NCBI RefSeq assembly: GCF_003946885.1
Contig: NZ_RWKQ01000031.1
Coordinates: 1 to 52,569 of the forward strand
DNA length: 52,569 nucleotides
Direction: 5' to 3'
Origin: Specibacter cremeus
Lineage (GTDB): Bacteria; Actinomycetota; Actinomycetes; Actinomycetales; Micrococcaceae
Part shown: one piece after another, positions 16,705 to 24,553 of the stretch
Layout of the letters: each line of letters starts with the position of its first letter
How positions within the stretch are numbered: position 1 is the stretch's first letter
Notes under the pieces: generated by a model
Database searches by the model: none
What the model saw: the letters and a program-made list of their open reading frames with translations, nothing else
Told to the model about the DNA's origin: nothing
Program-made: the position numbers and the translations under genes

Positions 16705-16986
16705 ATGCGCACACCATCCCCGGCTGTGACCCACCCCGCCGCCGCGCCGGCCCACGGCATCCCCGTCCTGCCCGCCGTCGACGCCAACCTGGGCGCCGTC
16801 ACGTTCGCCACCCCGGCCGGCTGGCGGCACTGCTGGACGGATCAGCCCGCGGCGCTGCTGGACGCGCTGGCCCAGGCGGTGCGCCCGGCGCACTGGTTCC
16901 CCGAGATCCACACCCTGGTCGTCACCGTGGCGGGCACCGGGCACCGGCAGGGCCGCGGCCTTGGCTTTGTCCTCCTAGCCGTCTGA
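16705..16986 (+). CDS. Hypothetical protein
   Basis: 93 aa. I do not recognise a family. The N-terminal third is Ala/Pro-rich and looks disordered. The rest (GAVTFATPAGWRHCWTD, then HTLVVTVAGTGHRQGRGLGF) could form a small domain. No signal peptide is seen. The ATG at 16705 has GAGG upstream at a workable distance. About 180 bp without a gene lie before it. It converges on the lipoyl-domain gene with a 31-bp gap. Confidence 0.45.
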   Translation: MRTPSPAVTHPAAAPAHGIPVLPAVDANLGAVTFATPAGWRHCWTDQPAALLDALAQAVRPAHWFPEIHTLVVTVAGTGHRQGRGLGFVLLAV

Positions 16987-17017
16987 GAACTTTTTCGCCA
17001 GGGCCGGATCCCTGCGG

Positions 17018-17248
17018 TCATTCGATGTGGGCGATCACCGCCCCCTGCGCCACCTCGGCGCCCTCCAAAACGCTCAGCCGCACGATGCCCGGGCCGGGGG
17101 CCAGGACCTCCGCGTCGACCTTGTCGATGGCCACCTCGGCCAGCAGCTGCCCGTCCGCCACCGTCTCGCCGTCCCGGACGTACCAAGTGGCCAGCACGCC
17201 GGGCGCGGACGCGTCGCCGGTCATCATCGGGAACCGGACCTCGGTCAC
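17018..17248 (-). CDS. Free-standing lipoyl-domain protein
   Basis: 76 aa, one complete biotinyl/lipoyl domain and nothing more. The attachment lysine is K43 in EVAIDKVDAEV, with the expected hairpin glycines on either side. In normal 2-oxo-acid dehydrogenase complexes this domain is the N-terminal arm of the E2 acyltransferase. Here the reading frame ends at a TGA right after the domain, and no E2 catalytic core follows. The GTG start overlaps the E1 beta stop by four bases (GTGA), so it is co-translated with the E1 genes. It probably carries acyl groups between this E1 and an E2 encoded elsewhere, or serves a different acceptor. Confidence 0.8.
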   Translation of the reverse strand: MTEVRFPMMTGDASAPGVLATWYVRDGETVADGQLLAEVAIDKVDAEVLAPGPGIVRLSVLEGAEVAQGAVIAHIE

Positions 17249-18303
17249 GCACCCACCGCCTTCCGGACGGCCGCCTCGATCCGGACCGGGGTGGGCAGGA
17301 CCGCGTATTCGAGCTCGCGCGCGTACGGGATCGGCACGTCGGGCACGCACACCCGGCTGAAGGACTTCAGCAGCCCGGGGTCGTGTTCGGCAATGGTGGC
17401 GGCGATCTCGCCGGAGAGACCGAACGACTGGTAGTCCTCGTCCACGACGACGACCCGCCCTGTCTTGGCGGCCGTGGCCACGATGGCGTCCCGGTCCAGC
17501 GGGACCAGGCTGCGCAGGTCCAGCACCTCCACGCTGATGCCCTCGCCGGCGAGCTTCTCGGCGACGTCCAGGCTGTGGTGGACGGACAGCGACAGCGTCA
17601 CGATGGACACGTCCGTGCCCTCCCGCGCCACCTTGGCCTTGCCGATCGGGACCACGTAGTCCCCGGCCGGGACGGCGGCGATGGAGCGCGGGTTCTTCTT
17701 CATCCAGGCCAGGCCCATGACGCCCTTGTGGAACATGTACACGACCGGGTCGTCGGATTGGATCGCCGCGGTCATCAGCCCCTTGGCGTCGTACGGGTTG
17801 GACGGGACGACGACTTTCATGCCGGGCAGGTGCGCGAACGTGCCCCACAGCGACTGCGAGTGCTGGGAGCCGTCGGAGTAGCCGCCGCCGGTGGCCGTCA
17901 TCAACACCATGGGGACCCTGACGTTGCCGCCGGATTCGAAGTGGATCTTCGCCATGTGGTTGTAGATCTGGTCCATGCACACGCCGAAGAAATCCACGAA
18001 CATCAGTTCCACGATCGGGCGCATGCCCTCCACGGCGGCGCCGATGCCGAGGCCGATGAACGCCGACTCGGAGATCGGCGTGTCGAGGACGCGCTTCGGG
18101 CCGAACCTCTCCAGCAGGCCCGTGGTGGAGCTGAAGATCCCGCCGTACGCGCCCACGTCCTCCCCGATCACGAACACGGACTCGTCGCGTTCCATCTGCG
18201 ACCCGATGGCCTCCTGGATGGCCTTGGCCGTGTTCAGCCGGCGGTTGCCGGCGTCGGGTTCCACCGGGAGTGCTTGCCGTGCGTTCTCCGCCACGGTGCT
18301 CAT
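17245..18303 (-). CDS. 2-oxo-acid/acetoin dehydrogenase E1 beta subunit
   Basis: 352 aa, normal for an E1 beta of the AcoB/PdhB type. Transketolase-like pyrimidine-domain motifs are seen (VIGEDVGAYGGIF, TPISESAFIGLGIGAA, ELMFVDFFGVCMDQI), followed by the C-terminal transketolase domain (VVVVDEDYQSFG). With E1 alpha it forms the TPP-dependent decarboxylase or dehydrogenase. Its start overlaps the E1 alpha stop (ATGA). The substrate is not determined by sequence alone; acetoin or a branched or aliphatic 2-oxo acid are candidates. Confidence 0.85.
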   Translation of the reverse strand: MSTVAENARQALPVEPDAGNRRLNTAKAIQEAIGSQMERDESVFVIGEDVGAYGGIFSSTTGLLERFGPKRVLDTPISESAFIGLGIGAAVEGMRPIVELMFVDFFGVCMDQIYNHMAKIHFESGGNVRVPMVLMTATGGGYSDGSQHSQSLWGTFAHLPGMKVVVPSNPYDAKGLMTAAIQSDDPVVYMFHKGVMGLAWMKKNPRSIAAVPAGDYVVPIGKAKVAREGTDVSIVTLSLSVHHSLDVAEKLAGEGISVEVLDLRSLVPLDRDAIVATAAKTGRVVVVDEDYQSFGLSGEIAATIAEHDPGLLKSFSRVCVPDVPIPYARELEYAVLPTPVRIEAAVRKAVGA

Positions 18304-19331
18304 GACCGGGCTCCTTCCGTCTGGTCCGCGAATACGTACTTCAGCGCCTCGTCCGGGCTGGGTGCCGGTGAGGCGATGGCGAACGCGACGGCGTCCTCGA
18401 CCAGCTCGGACGCCTCCGTCCTCAGGGCGGCCAGGTCGGACTCGGTGAGGACCCCGGCCGCCAGCAGTTTCTTCTCATAGACGGGGATGGGGTCGCGTCC
18501 GGGGACGTCGGCCAGGTCCGGACGGTAGCCCTGGGCGTCGCCCTCGAAGTGGCCCCACAGGCGCAGCGTGTGCACCTCGATGAGGCTGGGCCCGCCGCCG
18601 GCCCGGGCGCGGGCCACCGCCTCGCCGGCGGCGGCGTGCACGGCCTCGACGTCGTTGCCCTCGACCCGGACGCCGGGGATGCCGTAGGCCGCGCCGCGCA
18701 CCGCGTTGGACGGGACGGCCGTGGACGATTGCCGGGCGACGGAAATGCCCCAGTCGTTGTCCTCGACCACGACGACGACGGGCAGCTTCCACAACGCGGC
18801 CAGGTTCAGCGATTCGTGAAATGCGCCGGCGTTGGCGGCGCCCTCGCCGGTGACGGCCACGGCGATGTTGTCGGCACCGGCGTGCCGAAACGCGAAGGCC
18901 TGGCCGAGCGCCGGGGGCAGCCCCTCGGCGATGATGCCCGAGCAGGAGAAATGTGTTTCCGGGTCGAACAGGTGCATGTGCCCGCCGCGGCCGCGGCCGA
19001 GCCCCGTTTCACGTCCGAAGATCTCCGCGGCCAGCGGCCGCAGCTTCATGCCATGGGCGATGGCCAGGTGGTGCGGGCGGTGCGTAGCCGTGACGGCGTC
19101 GCCCGGCCCCAGGTGGGCGCAGACGCCGGCAGCCACGGGTTCCTGGCCGGCCGACAGGTGCATTTCGCCGGGGATCTTGCCGGCCCCGATATCGAAGCCG
19201 GGCTTCTTGTCCGCGTGGTACTCACGCAGGATGGCTTCCTCAAACGTCCTGATCAGGATCATCTGGCGCAGCAGCGCGCGCCTGTCCCGGGCGTTGAGTT
19301 CGGCCGCGCGTTCGGTGGTTCCCAAGGTCAC
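18300..19331 (-). CDS. 2-oxo-acid/acetoin dehydrogenase E1 alpha subunit
   Basis: 343 aa. E1 alpha features seen are HLSAGQEPVAAG near residue 60, RPHHLAIAHG, GRGRGGHMHLF, and the TPP region GEGAANAGAFHESLNLAALW followed by EDNDWGIS. The usual GDG of the TPP/Mg motif reads GEG here, and the usual NN pair reads DN. Both changes are conservative but unusual for the family. The GTG at 19331 has GGAGGAATC before it. It is the first gene of an E1 alpha, E1 beta, lipoyl-domain operon, with an IclR regulator upstream on the same strand. Confidence 0.85.
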   Translation of the reverse strand: MTLGTTERAAELNARDRRALLRQMILIRTFEEAILREYHADKKPGFDIGAGKIPGEMHLSAGQEPVAAGVCAHLGPGDAVTATHRPHHLAIAHGMKLRPLAAEIFGRETGLGRGRGGHMHLFDPETHFSCSGIIAEGLPPALGQAFAFRHAGADNIAVAVTGEGAANAGAFHESLNLAALWKLPVVVVVEDNDWGISVARQSSTAVPSNAVRGAAYGIPGVRVEGNDVEAVHAAAGEAVARARAGGGPSLIEVHTLRLWGHFEGDAQGYRPDLADVPGRDPIPVYEKKLLAAGVLTESDLAALRTEASELVEDAVAFAIASPAPSPDEALKYVFADQTEGARS

Positions 19332-19426
19332 GATTCCTCCAACCCTCCTACGACCGCCGCGTCGTCGCGACTGTCCGGCCCCCCTGTGGCAAGCCTAGGA
19401 CGGGAGTGGTGTGGCGGGTAGGGCCG

Positions 19427-20326
19427 TTATTTCAGATGCTGAAATTCCCGGTCTTGACCGTGCTGCCGGGCGGCCGGGGCCGGTCGAGTGGTCTCCGGTT
19501 GCACGGTGGCCGATTGCATGCTGGCCGGTTGCACAGTGGCCTCGAACCCGGCGGTGCCGACGCCCAGGAACAAGGCCAGCCGTTCGGCGGCGCGCCGGAG
19601 CACGCGCACGCGGTCCACGGCCGTGTGATCCACGCCGGGGGCGCGCCGGCCGGCCGGCACGGAGATGGCCACCGCGCCCACCCAGGAGGAGGTGGTGACG
19701 GGGACGGCCAAACACGTGTTGCCCAACGAGTATTCCTGGTCGTCCACCATGGTGGTGGGGTTGCGTTCCAGCGCCCGGATGAATTCCCGCGGCGTGCGGA
19801 TGGTGTACGGCGTCAACTCGACCAGCGGGTGCCGGGCGATGTAGTCCAGCCGGGCGGCCGGGTCCAGTGCGGCCAGGATCTGCTTGCCCAGTGCCGTGGC
19901 GTGGGCGCTGTCCTGCAGCCCGACCCACAGGTCCACGCGGGGGGCGAACGGGCCGTCCACGATGTCGACGATCTCGATCTCGCCGTCGTGGTACCGGCTC
20001 AGGTAGGCCGCCGCCTGCAGTTCGTCGCGAATCCCGTTCAGCACGGCCCGCTCGTGGGCGAACGCCACGCCGTCGCCGGAGGGCGCCATGGCCGGGTGTG
20101 CCGGGCCGAGCACGAAGCCGTCCTGGTCCTGGACGACGTAGCCCGAATGGGCCAGGGTGCGCAGCACGTTGTAGGCCGTGCCGAGGCTCAGTGACGTGGC
20201 CCGGGCGATGGACTTCGCGGACAGCGGCCGGGCGGCCGAGCCCAAGCAGTCGAGCACCGTCAGGGCGCGGTTGACCGATGAGATCAGCGTTGGTGCCTTC
20301 CCATCCCCGGTGGTTGTGGGCTGCAT
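19427..20326 (-). CDS. IclR-family transcriptional regulator
   Basis: About 299 aa. An N-terminal winged helix (residues ~15-75: SVNRALTVLDCLGSAARPLS, then ATSLSLGTAYNVLRTL) precedes the IclR effector domain (~80-250). The last ~45 residues are a low-complexity tail with a repeated ATVQP peptide encoded by imperfect GGTTGCACxGTGGCC DNA repeats. GGAGG is 7 nt before the ATG at 20326, with a GTG directly before it as the alternative. It lies upstream of the E1 operon and likely controls it. It is divergent from the VIT1/CCC1 transporter gene. Confidence 0.85.
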   Translation of the reverse strand: MQPTTTGDGKAPTLISSVNRALTVLDCLGSAARPLSAKSIARATSLSLGTAYNVLRTLAHSGYVVQDQDGFVLGPAHPAMAPSGDGVAFAHERAVLNGIRDELQAAAYLSRYHDGEIEIVDIVDGPFAPRVDLWVGLQDSAHATALGKQILAALDPAARLDYIARHPLVELTPYTIRTPREFIRALERNPTTMVDDQEYSLGNTCLAVPVTTSSWVGAVAISVPAGRRAPGVDHTAVDRVRVLRRAAERLALFLGVGTAGFEATVQPASMQSATVQPETTRPAPAARQHGQDREFQHLK

Positions 20327-20502
20327 CACAACACCTCCGCTCTCAGGCTACCCCACATCCCCGCCGTTCCGGCCGGCCCTGCCTCGCTGGGCATCCGGAG
20401 TGCGTCGCGGTTGCGGCGTACCGAAAAACGGGAGGCAGGAAGGCCAGCCAAAAATCCGCGCGCAATCGTCATAGAGTGATGGCTGACCTGAGGAGACTGA
20501 CA

Positions 20503-21594
20503 GTGACCGAACGCACCCCCACGCCCACGGAAGTGAAGCGCTGGCGGCAGTACCTGGCCGACGAGCGCGGCGAGGCCGCCGTCTACCGCGACCTCGCCAA
20601 GCGCCGCACCGGCGAGGAACGGCGCATCCTGCTGGCCCTGGCCGAGGCCGAGGGCCGGCACGAGGCGCACTGGCTGGCCCTGCTGGGCGAGCACGCCGGC
20701 CAGCCGGCGCGGGCCTCCGCCCGCAACCGCCTGCTGGGCTTCCTGGCCCGGCGCTTCGGCTCCGTGTTCGTGCTGGCCCTCGCCCAGCGGGCCGAGTCCC
20801 GGTCCCCCTATGCGACGGACGCGGACGCCACGCGGTCGATGGCCGCCGATGAGGCAATCCATGAGGAGGTCATCCGGGCGTTGGCCACGAGCGGGCGGAA
20901 CCGGCTGTCCGGGTCGTTCCGGGCCGCCGTGTTCGGCGCCAATGACGGCCTGGTCAGCAACCTGTCGCTGGTGGTCGGCATGGCGGCCACGGGCGTGTCC
21001 AGCCAGGTGGTGCTGCTCAGCGGCATTGCCGGGCTGTTGGCCGGCGCCCTGTCGATGGGGGCCGGCGAGTTCGTCTCGGTCAGGTCCCAGCGCGAGCTGC
21101 TCGACGCGTCGCTGCCCACCCAGGTGACGTTGACCGCCGCCCCGGCGCTGGATCTGGAACACAACGAGCTGGTGCTCGTGTACCTGGCCCGCGGCATGTC
21201 GCGGGAGGCCGCCGAGCATCGGGCCGCCGAGCGCATGGGGCTGTACACCTGCGACTGCGATCCGAGCCTGTCCCGGCACGCGGACGACGACGTCGCGCCT
21301 GTTGATCACGAGACGCTGGGGACCGCCTGGGGTGCGGCGACGTCCAGTTTCTGCTTCTTCGCCTCCGGCGCGATCATCCCGATCCTGCCGTTCCTGTTCG
21401 GCCTGACGGGCGCGGGCGCACTGCTCCTGGCCTGCGTGCTGGTCGGGCTGACGTTGCTGGGCACGGGCGCCGTCGTCGGCCTGCTCTCCGGTGCGTCGCC
21501 GCTGTGGCGCGGCCTGCGCCAGCTGGCCATCGGCCTCGGCGCGGCCGCCGCCACGTACCTGCTCGGGCTGCTGTTCGGCGGCATCGTCGGGTAG
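20503..21594 (+). CDS. VIT1/CCC1-family transporter with ferritin-like N-terminal domain
   Basis: About 363 aa. Residues ~10-135 form a helical rubrerythrin/ferritin-like domain (YLADERGEAAVYRDLAKRRT, then AEAEGRHEAHW) with conserved Glu/His. The rest is the VIT1 membrane domain, beginning RAAVFGANDGLVSNLSLVVG and ending in three hydrophobic helices. Relatives transport iron or manganese. AGGAG lies 8 nt before the GTG at 20503. A TAGAGT -10-like box at 20472-20477 would start the mRNA after the upstream in-frame ATG at 20479, which argues against that start. Confidence 0.8.
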   Translation: MTERTPTPTEVKRWRQYLADERGEAAVYRDLAKRRTGEERRILLALAEAEGRHEAHWLALLGEHAGQPARASARNRLLGFLARRFGSVFVLALAQRAESRSPYATDADATRSMAADEAIHEEVIRALATSGRNRLSGSFRAAVFGANDGLVSNLSLVVGMAATGVSSQVVLLSGIAGLLAGALSMGAGEFVSVRSQRELLDASLPTQVTLTAAPALDLEHNELVLVYLARGMSREAAEHRAAERMGLYTCDCDPSLSRHADDDVAPVDHETLGTAWGAATSSFCFFASGAIIPILPFLFGLTGAGALLLACVLVGLTLLGTGAVVGLLSGASPLWRGLRQLAIGLGAAAATYLLGLLFGGIVG

Positions 21595-21609
21595 CCGGCG
21601 CCGGTGATT

Positions 21610-21645
21610 GAGCTTGTCGAAATCCCCGGGGGTCTCGACAAGCTC
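21610..21645. terminator. Palindromic repeat between convergent genes
   Basis: GAGCTTGTCGA and TCGACAAGCTC are a perfect 11-bp inverted repeat with a 14-nt C/G-rich loop. It lies in the 80-bp gap between the convergent transporter and purU genes, so it may end transcripts from both sides. It belongs to the dispersed repeat family seen inside the TPP-enzyme gene and at the window start. Confidence 0.55.
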
Positions 21646-21674
21646 GACCACCGACGGGCTCGACCACCGGCGCG

Positions 21675-22547
21675 TTACCGGAATACGATGGTCCGGTTGC
21701 CCTGCAGGAACACCCGGTCCTCGCAATGCCAGCGCACGGCGTTGCTGAGCGCCTTGCATTCGGTGTCCCGCCCGGCGGCGACCAGGTCGTCCGGGCCGTA
21801 CGAGTGGTCCACCTCGACGACCTGCTGCGAGATGATCGGCCCCTCGTCCAGCTCGCTGTTGACGTAGTGCGCCGTGGCGCCCACCGTCTTCACGCCGCGC
21901 GCGTACGCCTGGTGGTACGGCTTGGCGCCCTTGAAACTGGGCAGGAACGAGTGGTGGATGTTGATCGCCCGGCCATCGAGCTTGCGCGTCAAATCGTCGC
22001 TGAGCACCTGCATGTAGCGGGCCAGCACCACCAGTTCCACGTCCAGGGAGTCCACGAGTTCCATCAGCCGCGCCTCGGCCGCCGGTTTCGTGGCCGCCGT
22101 GACGGGGACGTGGAAGAACGGGATGCCGTGCCATTCGGCCAGCCCGCGGTGGTCCTCATGGTTGGAGACGACGGCGACGACGTCCATGGGCAGTTCGCCG
22201 ATCCGGGTACGGAACAACAGGTCATTGAGGCAGTGCTCGAATTTGGAGACCATGATGAGCACCCGCCGCCGCGCTCCGTGGTCCCGGATGTTCCACCGCA
22301 TGCCGTACCCCGCGGCCAACGGTGCGAAGTCAGCCTGCAGGCGCGCCGCCGTCGTCCCCTCCGGCGCGCGGAAGTGCAGGCGCATGAAGAAGTGGCCGGT
22401 CTCCGCCGCGGCGTCGTGGTGCTGCCAGTCACCGAACTGGCGGTTGTCGATGATGTCGGCGCCGTGCTCGAGCAGGTAGCCGGTGACGGCGTGGACGATC
22501 CCGGCCGTCTCCGGGCAGTCAAGGGTGAGGATGAATTCGGTGGCCAT
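21675..22547 (-). CDS. purU: Formyltetrahydrofolate deformylase (sarcosine operon copy)
   Basis: 290 aa. An N-terminal ACT domain (residues ~4-85, LTLDCPETAGIVHAVTGYL) is followed by the formyltransferase fold with catalytic Asn, His and Asp in NIHHSFLPSFKGAKPYHQAY and ELDEGPII. It hydrolyses 10-formyl-THF to formate and free THF, which keeps folate available for the demethylating oxidases. It is the last gene of the glyA-soxBDAG-sdaA-purU operon, starting 3 nt after sdaA. A second purU at 34696-35607 serves the dimethylglycine oxidase operon; the two are homologous but clearly diverged. Confidence 0.92.
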   Translation of the reverse strand: MATEFILTLDCPETAGIVHAVTGYLLEHGADIIDNRQFGDWQHHDAAAETGHFFMRLHFRAPEGTTAARLQADFAPLAAGYGMRWNIRDHGARRRVLIMVSKFEHCLNDLLFRTRIGELPMDVVAVVSNHEDHRGLAEWHGIPFFHVPVTAATKPAAEARLMELVDSLDVELVVLARYMQVLSDDLTRKLDGRAINIHHSFLPSFKGAKPYHQAYARGVKTVGATAHYVNSELDEGPIISQQVVEVDHSYGPDDLVAAGRDTECKALSNAVRWHCEDRVFLQGNRTIVFR

Positions 22548-22550
22548 GGC

Positions 22551-23924
22551 TCAGCACTCGATCACGTTGACGGCCAGCCCCCCGCGGGACGTTTCCTTGT
22601 ACTTCGTTTTCATGTCTGCTCCTGTCTCACGCATGGTCTTGATGGCCTTGTCCAGCGACACCTTGTGGCTGCCGTTCCCGTGCAGGGCCAGTCGTGCGGC
22701 GTTGATGGCCTTGACGCTGGCGATCGCGTTGCGTTCGATGCACGGGATCTGCACCAGCCCGCCCACAGGATCGCACGTCAGGCCCAGATTATGCTCGATG
22801 CCGACCTCGGCCGCGTTCTCCACCTGCTCCGGCGTGCCGCCGAGCACCTCGCACAGCCCGGCGGCGGCCATCGAACAGGCCGAACCGACCTCGCCCTGGC
22901 AGCCGACCTCGGCGCCGGAGATGGAGGCGTTGAGCTTGAACAGGATGCCGACGGCGGCCGCCGTGAGCAGGAACCGCACGACGCCGTCGTCGTCCGCCCC
23001 GGGCACGAACATCATGTAGTAGTGCAGCACGGCCGGGATGATGCCGGCCGCGCCGTTGGTCGGGGCCGTGACGATCCTGCCGCCGGCCGCGTTTTCCTCG
23101 TTGACGGCCAGCGCGAACAGGTTCACCCACTCCATGGCGCGCAACGGGTCGCCGGTGTCCCCGGCCTCGGTCAACGCCGTGTGCAGTGCCGGCGCGCGGC
23201 GCGGCACCTGCAGGCCGCCGGGCAGGATGCCCTCGGCGGCGCAGCCGTTGGCCACGCACGCCCGCATGACGTCCCAGATGCCCAGCAGCTTGGCGCGCAG
23301 TTCCTCCTCCGTGTGCCAGACCCGTTCGTTGGCCAGCATGACCTCGGCGATGCCCATCCCCTCCCGGGCACAGATCGCCAACAGCTCGTCGGCCGTGGTG
23401 AACGGGTACGGCAGCACCGTCTCGTCCAGGACCACCCGGTCGGCCCCGGCGGCGGCCTCGTCGACGACGAACCCGCCGCCCACCGAATAGTAGGTGCGTT
23501 CACGCACGGTGGCGCCGGTGTGGTCCAGCGCCCGGAACGTCATGCCGTTCGGGTGGGCCGGCAGGGACTTGCGCCGGTGCAGCACGACGTCGTCGTCGAA
23601 GTTGAAGTCGATCTCGTGCCGACCGTCCAGGCGCAGCCGGGCGTCAAGCGCGGCGGCGGCGACCTGGTCATCGGCCGTGGCCGTGTCCACGGACTCCGGG
23701 TCCTCCCCCTGCAGGCCCAGCACCACGGCCTTGTCGGAGCCGTGGCCGCGCCCGGTGGCGCCCAGCGAGCCGAACAGCTCGGTCGTCACGCGCACCGTGG
23801 CGGCCAGGTCGGCGGAATCCACCAGGCCCCGCGCGAACCGCTTCGCCGCGCGCATCGGCCCCACCGTGTGGGAGGAGGAGGGGCCGATGCCGACGGAGAA
23901 CAGGTCGAGCACGCTCAGGGCCAC
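22551..23924 (-). CDS. sdaA: L-serine ammonia-lyase (iron-sulfur type)
   Basis: 457 aa, a one-polypeptide L-serine deaminase. The beta-like N-terminal domain begins [20 protein letters not shown]. The alpha domain has the Cys residues of the 4Fe-4S cluster in [20 protein letters not shown] and [16 protein letters not shown]. It turns serine, made from glycine by GlyA, into pyruvate and ammonia. The GTG at 23924 lies inside the end of soxG (10-bp overlap) and gives the usual family N terminus; a second GTG at 23912 is less likely. Its place in this operon links methylglycine breakdown to central metabolism. Confidence 0.92.
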   Translation of the reverse strand: MALSVLDLFSVGIGPSSSHTVGPMRAAKRFARGLVDSADLAATVRVTTELFGSLGATGRGHGSDKAVVLGLQGEDPESVDTATADDQVAAAALDARLRLDGRHEIDFNFDDDVVLHRRKSLPAHPNGMTFRALDHTGATVRERTYYSVGGGFVVDEAAAGADRVVLDETVLPYPFTTADELLAICAREGMGIAEVMLANERVWHTEEELRAKLLGIWDVMRACVANGCAAEGILPGGLQVPRRAPALHTALTEAGDTGDPLRAMEWVNLFALAVNEENAAGGRIVTAPTNGAAGIIPAVLHYYMMFVPGADDDGVVRFLLTAAAVGILFKLNASISGAEVGCQGEVGSACSMAAAGLCEVLGGTPEQVENAAEVGIEHNLGLTCDPVGGLVQIPCIERNAIASVKAINAARLALHGNGSHKVSLDKAIKTMRETGADMKTKYKETSRGGLAVNVIEC

Positions 23925-24553
23925 GGCGTGCCCTCGACGGATGCGAACTCGCGCATGCCGTCCAGCAGCCAGCGGCCCAGGAAGTCCGCGAACGAGGCCC
24001 GCGGCAGGATCCAGAACGTGTCGTCGCCCGTCTTCCACAACACGACCGGGATGCCGCCGATCTCCGTGGTGATCGCCGTGCCGACCGTGAACGCGCGGGG
24101 GTGCAGGTCCGCGGCGCAGCCCTTCTCGAGCACGGCCCTGGCGGACGGCCCGGACAGTTCGAACGTGGTGCGGTTGGCGGACAGCTCCACGACCTGGCCG
24201 GCACCGTCGGCGAGCGCGGCCACCAGGTCCGGGGCCAGTCCGGACTGGCGGTCCGCCGGCGCGGTGACCAGGAACTCCTGCGGCCCCAGCCACAGCGTGG
24301 CCAGCCCGGCCGGGCCCGCCACCACCTGGCCGCACGACGCCGGCAGTCCGCCGGTGACGGCCGCGACGCGCGCGCCGGCGTCCGAGCCCGGGTCGACGCG
24401 GACGCCCACCATGGACTGGAACGGGAGCTCCCGCAGGCTCACGCCGTGCGTGCCGGCGGTCGAGCCCTTGGCGAAGTCGTCGGCCAGGTGCCCGGCGGGG
24501 CTGCGGCGCAGCCCCAGCACCTCGGCGTTGGTCAGTTCTGCTGTGTTAGCCAT
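23915..24553 (-). CDS. soxG: Sarcosine oxidase gamma subunit
   Basis: 212 aa. It matches the small gamma subunit of heterotetrameric sarcosine oxidase, with the GcvT-like segment [16 protein letters not shown] in the middle and [20 protein letters not shown] near the end. It has a structural role in the alpha-beta-gamma-delta enzyme. The ATG at 24553 overlaps the end of soxA by 8 bases. Recognition rests on operon position as much as on sequence, because gamma subunits are weakly conserved. Confidence 0.9.
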   Translation of the reverse strand: MANTAELTNAEVLGLRRSPAGHLADDFAKGSTAGTHGVSLRELPFQSMVGVRVDPGSDAGARVAAVTGGLPASCGQVVAGPAGLATLWLGPQEFLVTAPADRQSGLAPDLVAALADGAGQVVELSANRTTFELSGPSARAVLEKGCAADLHPRAFTVGTAITTEIGGIPVVLWKTGDDTFWILPRASFADFLGRWLLDGMREFASVEGTPWP

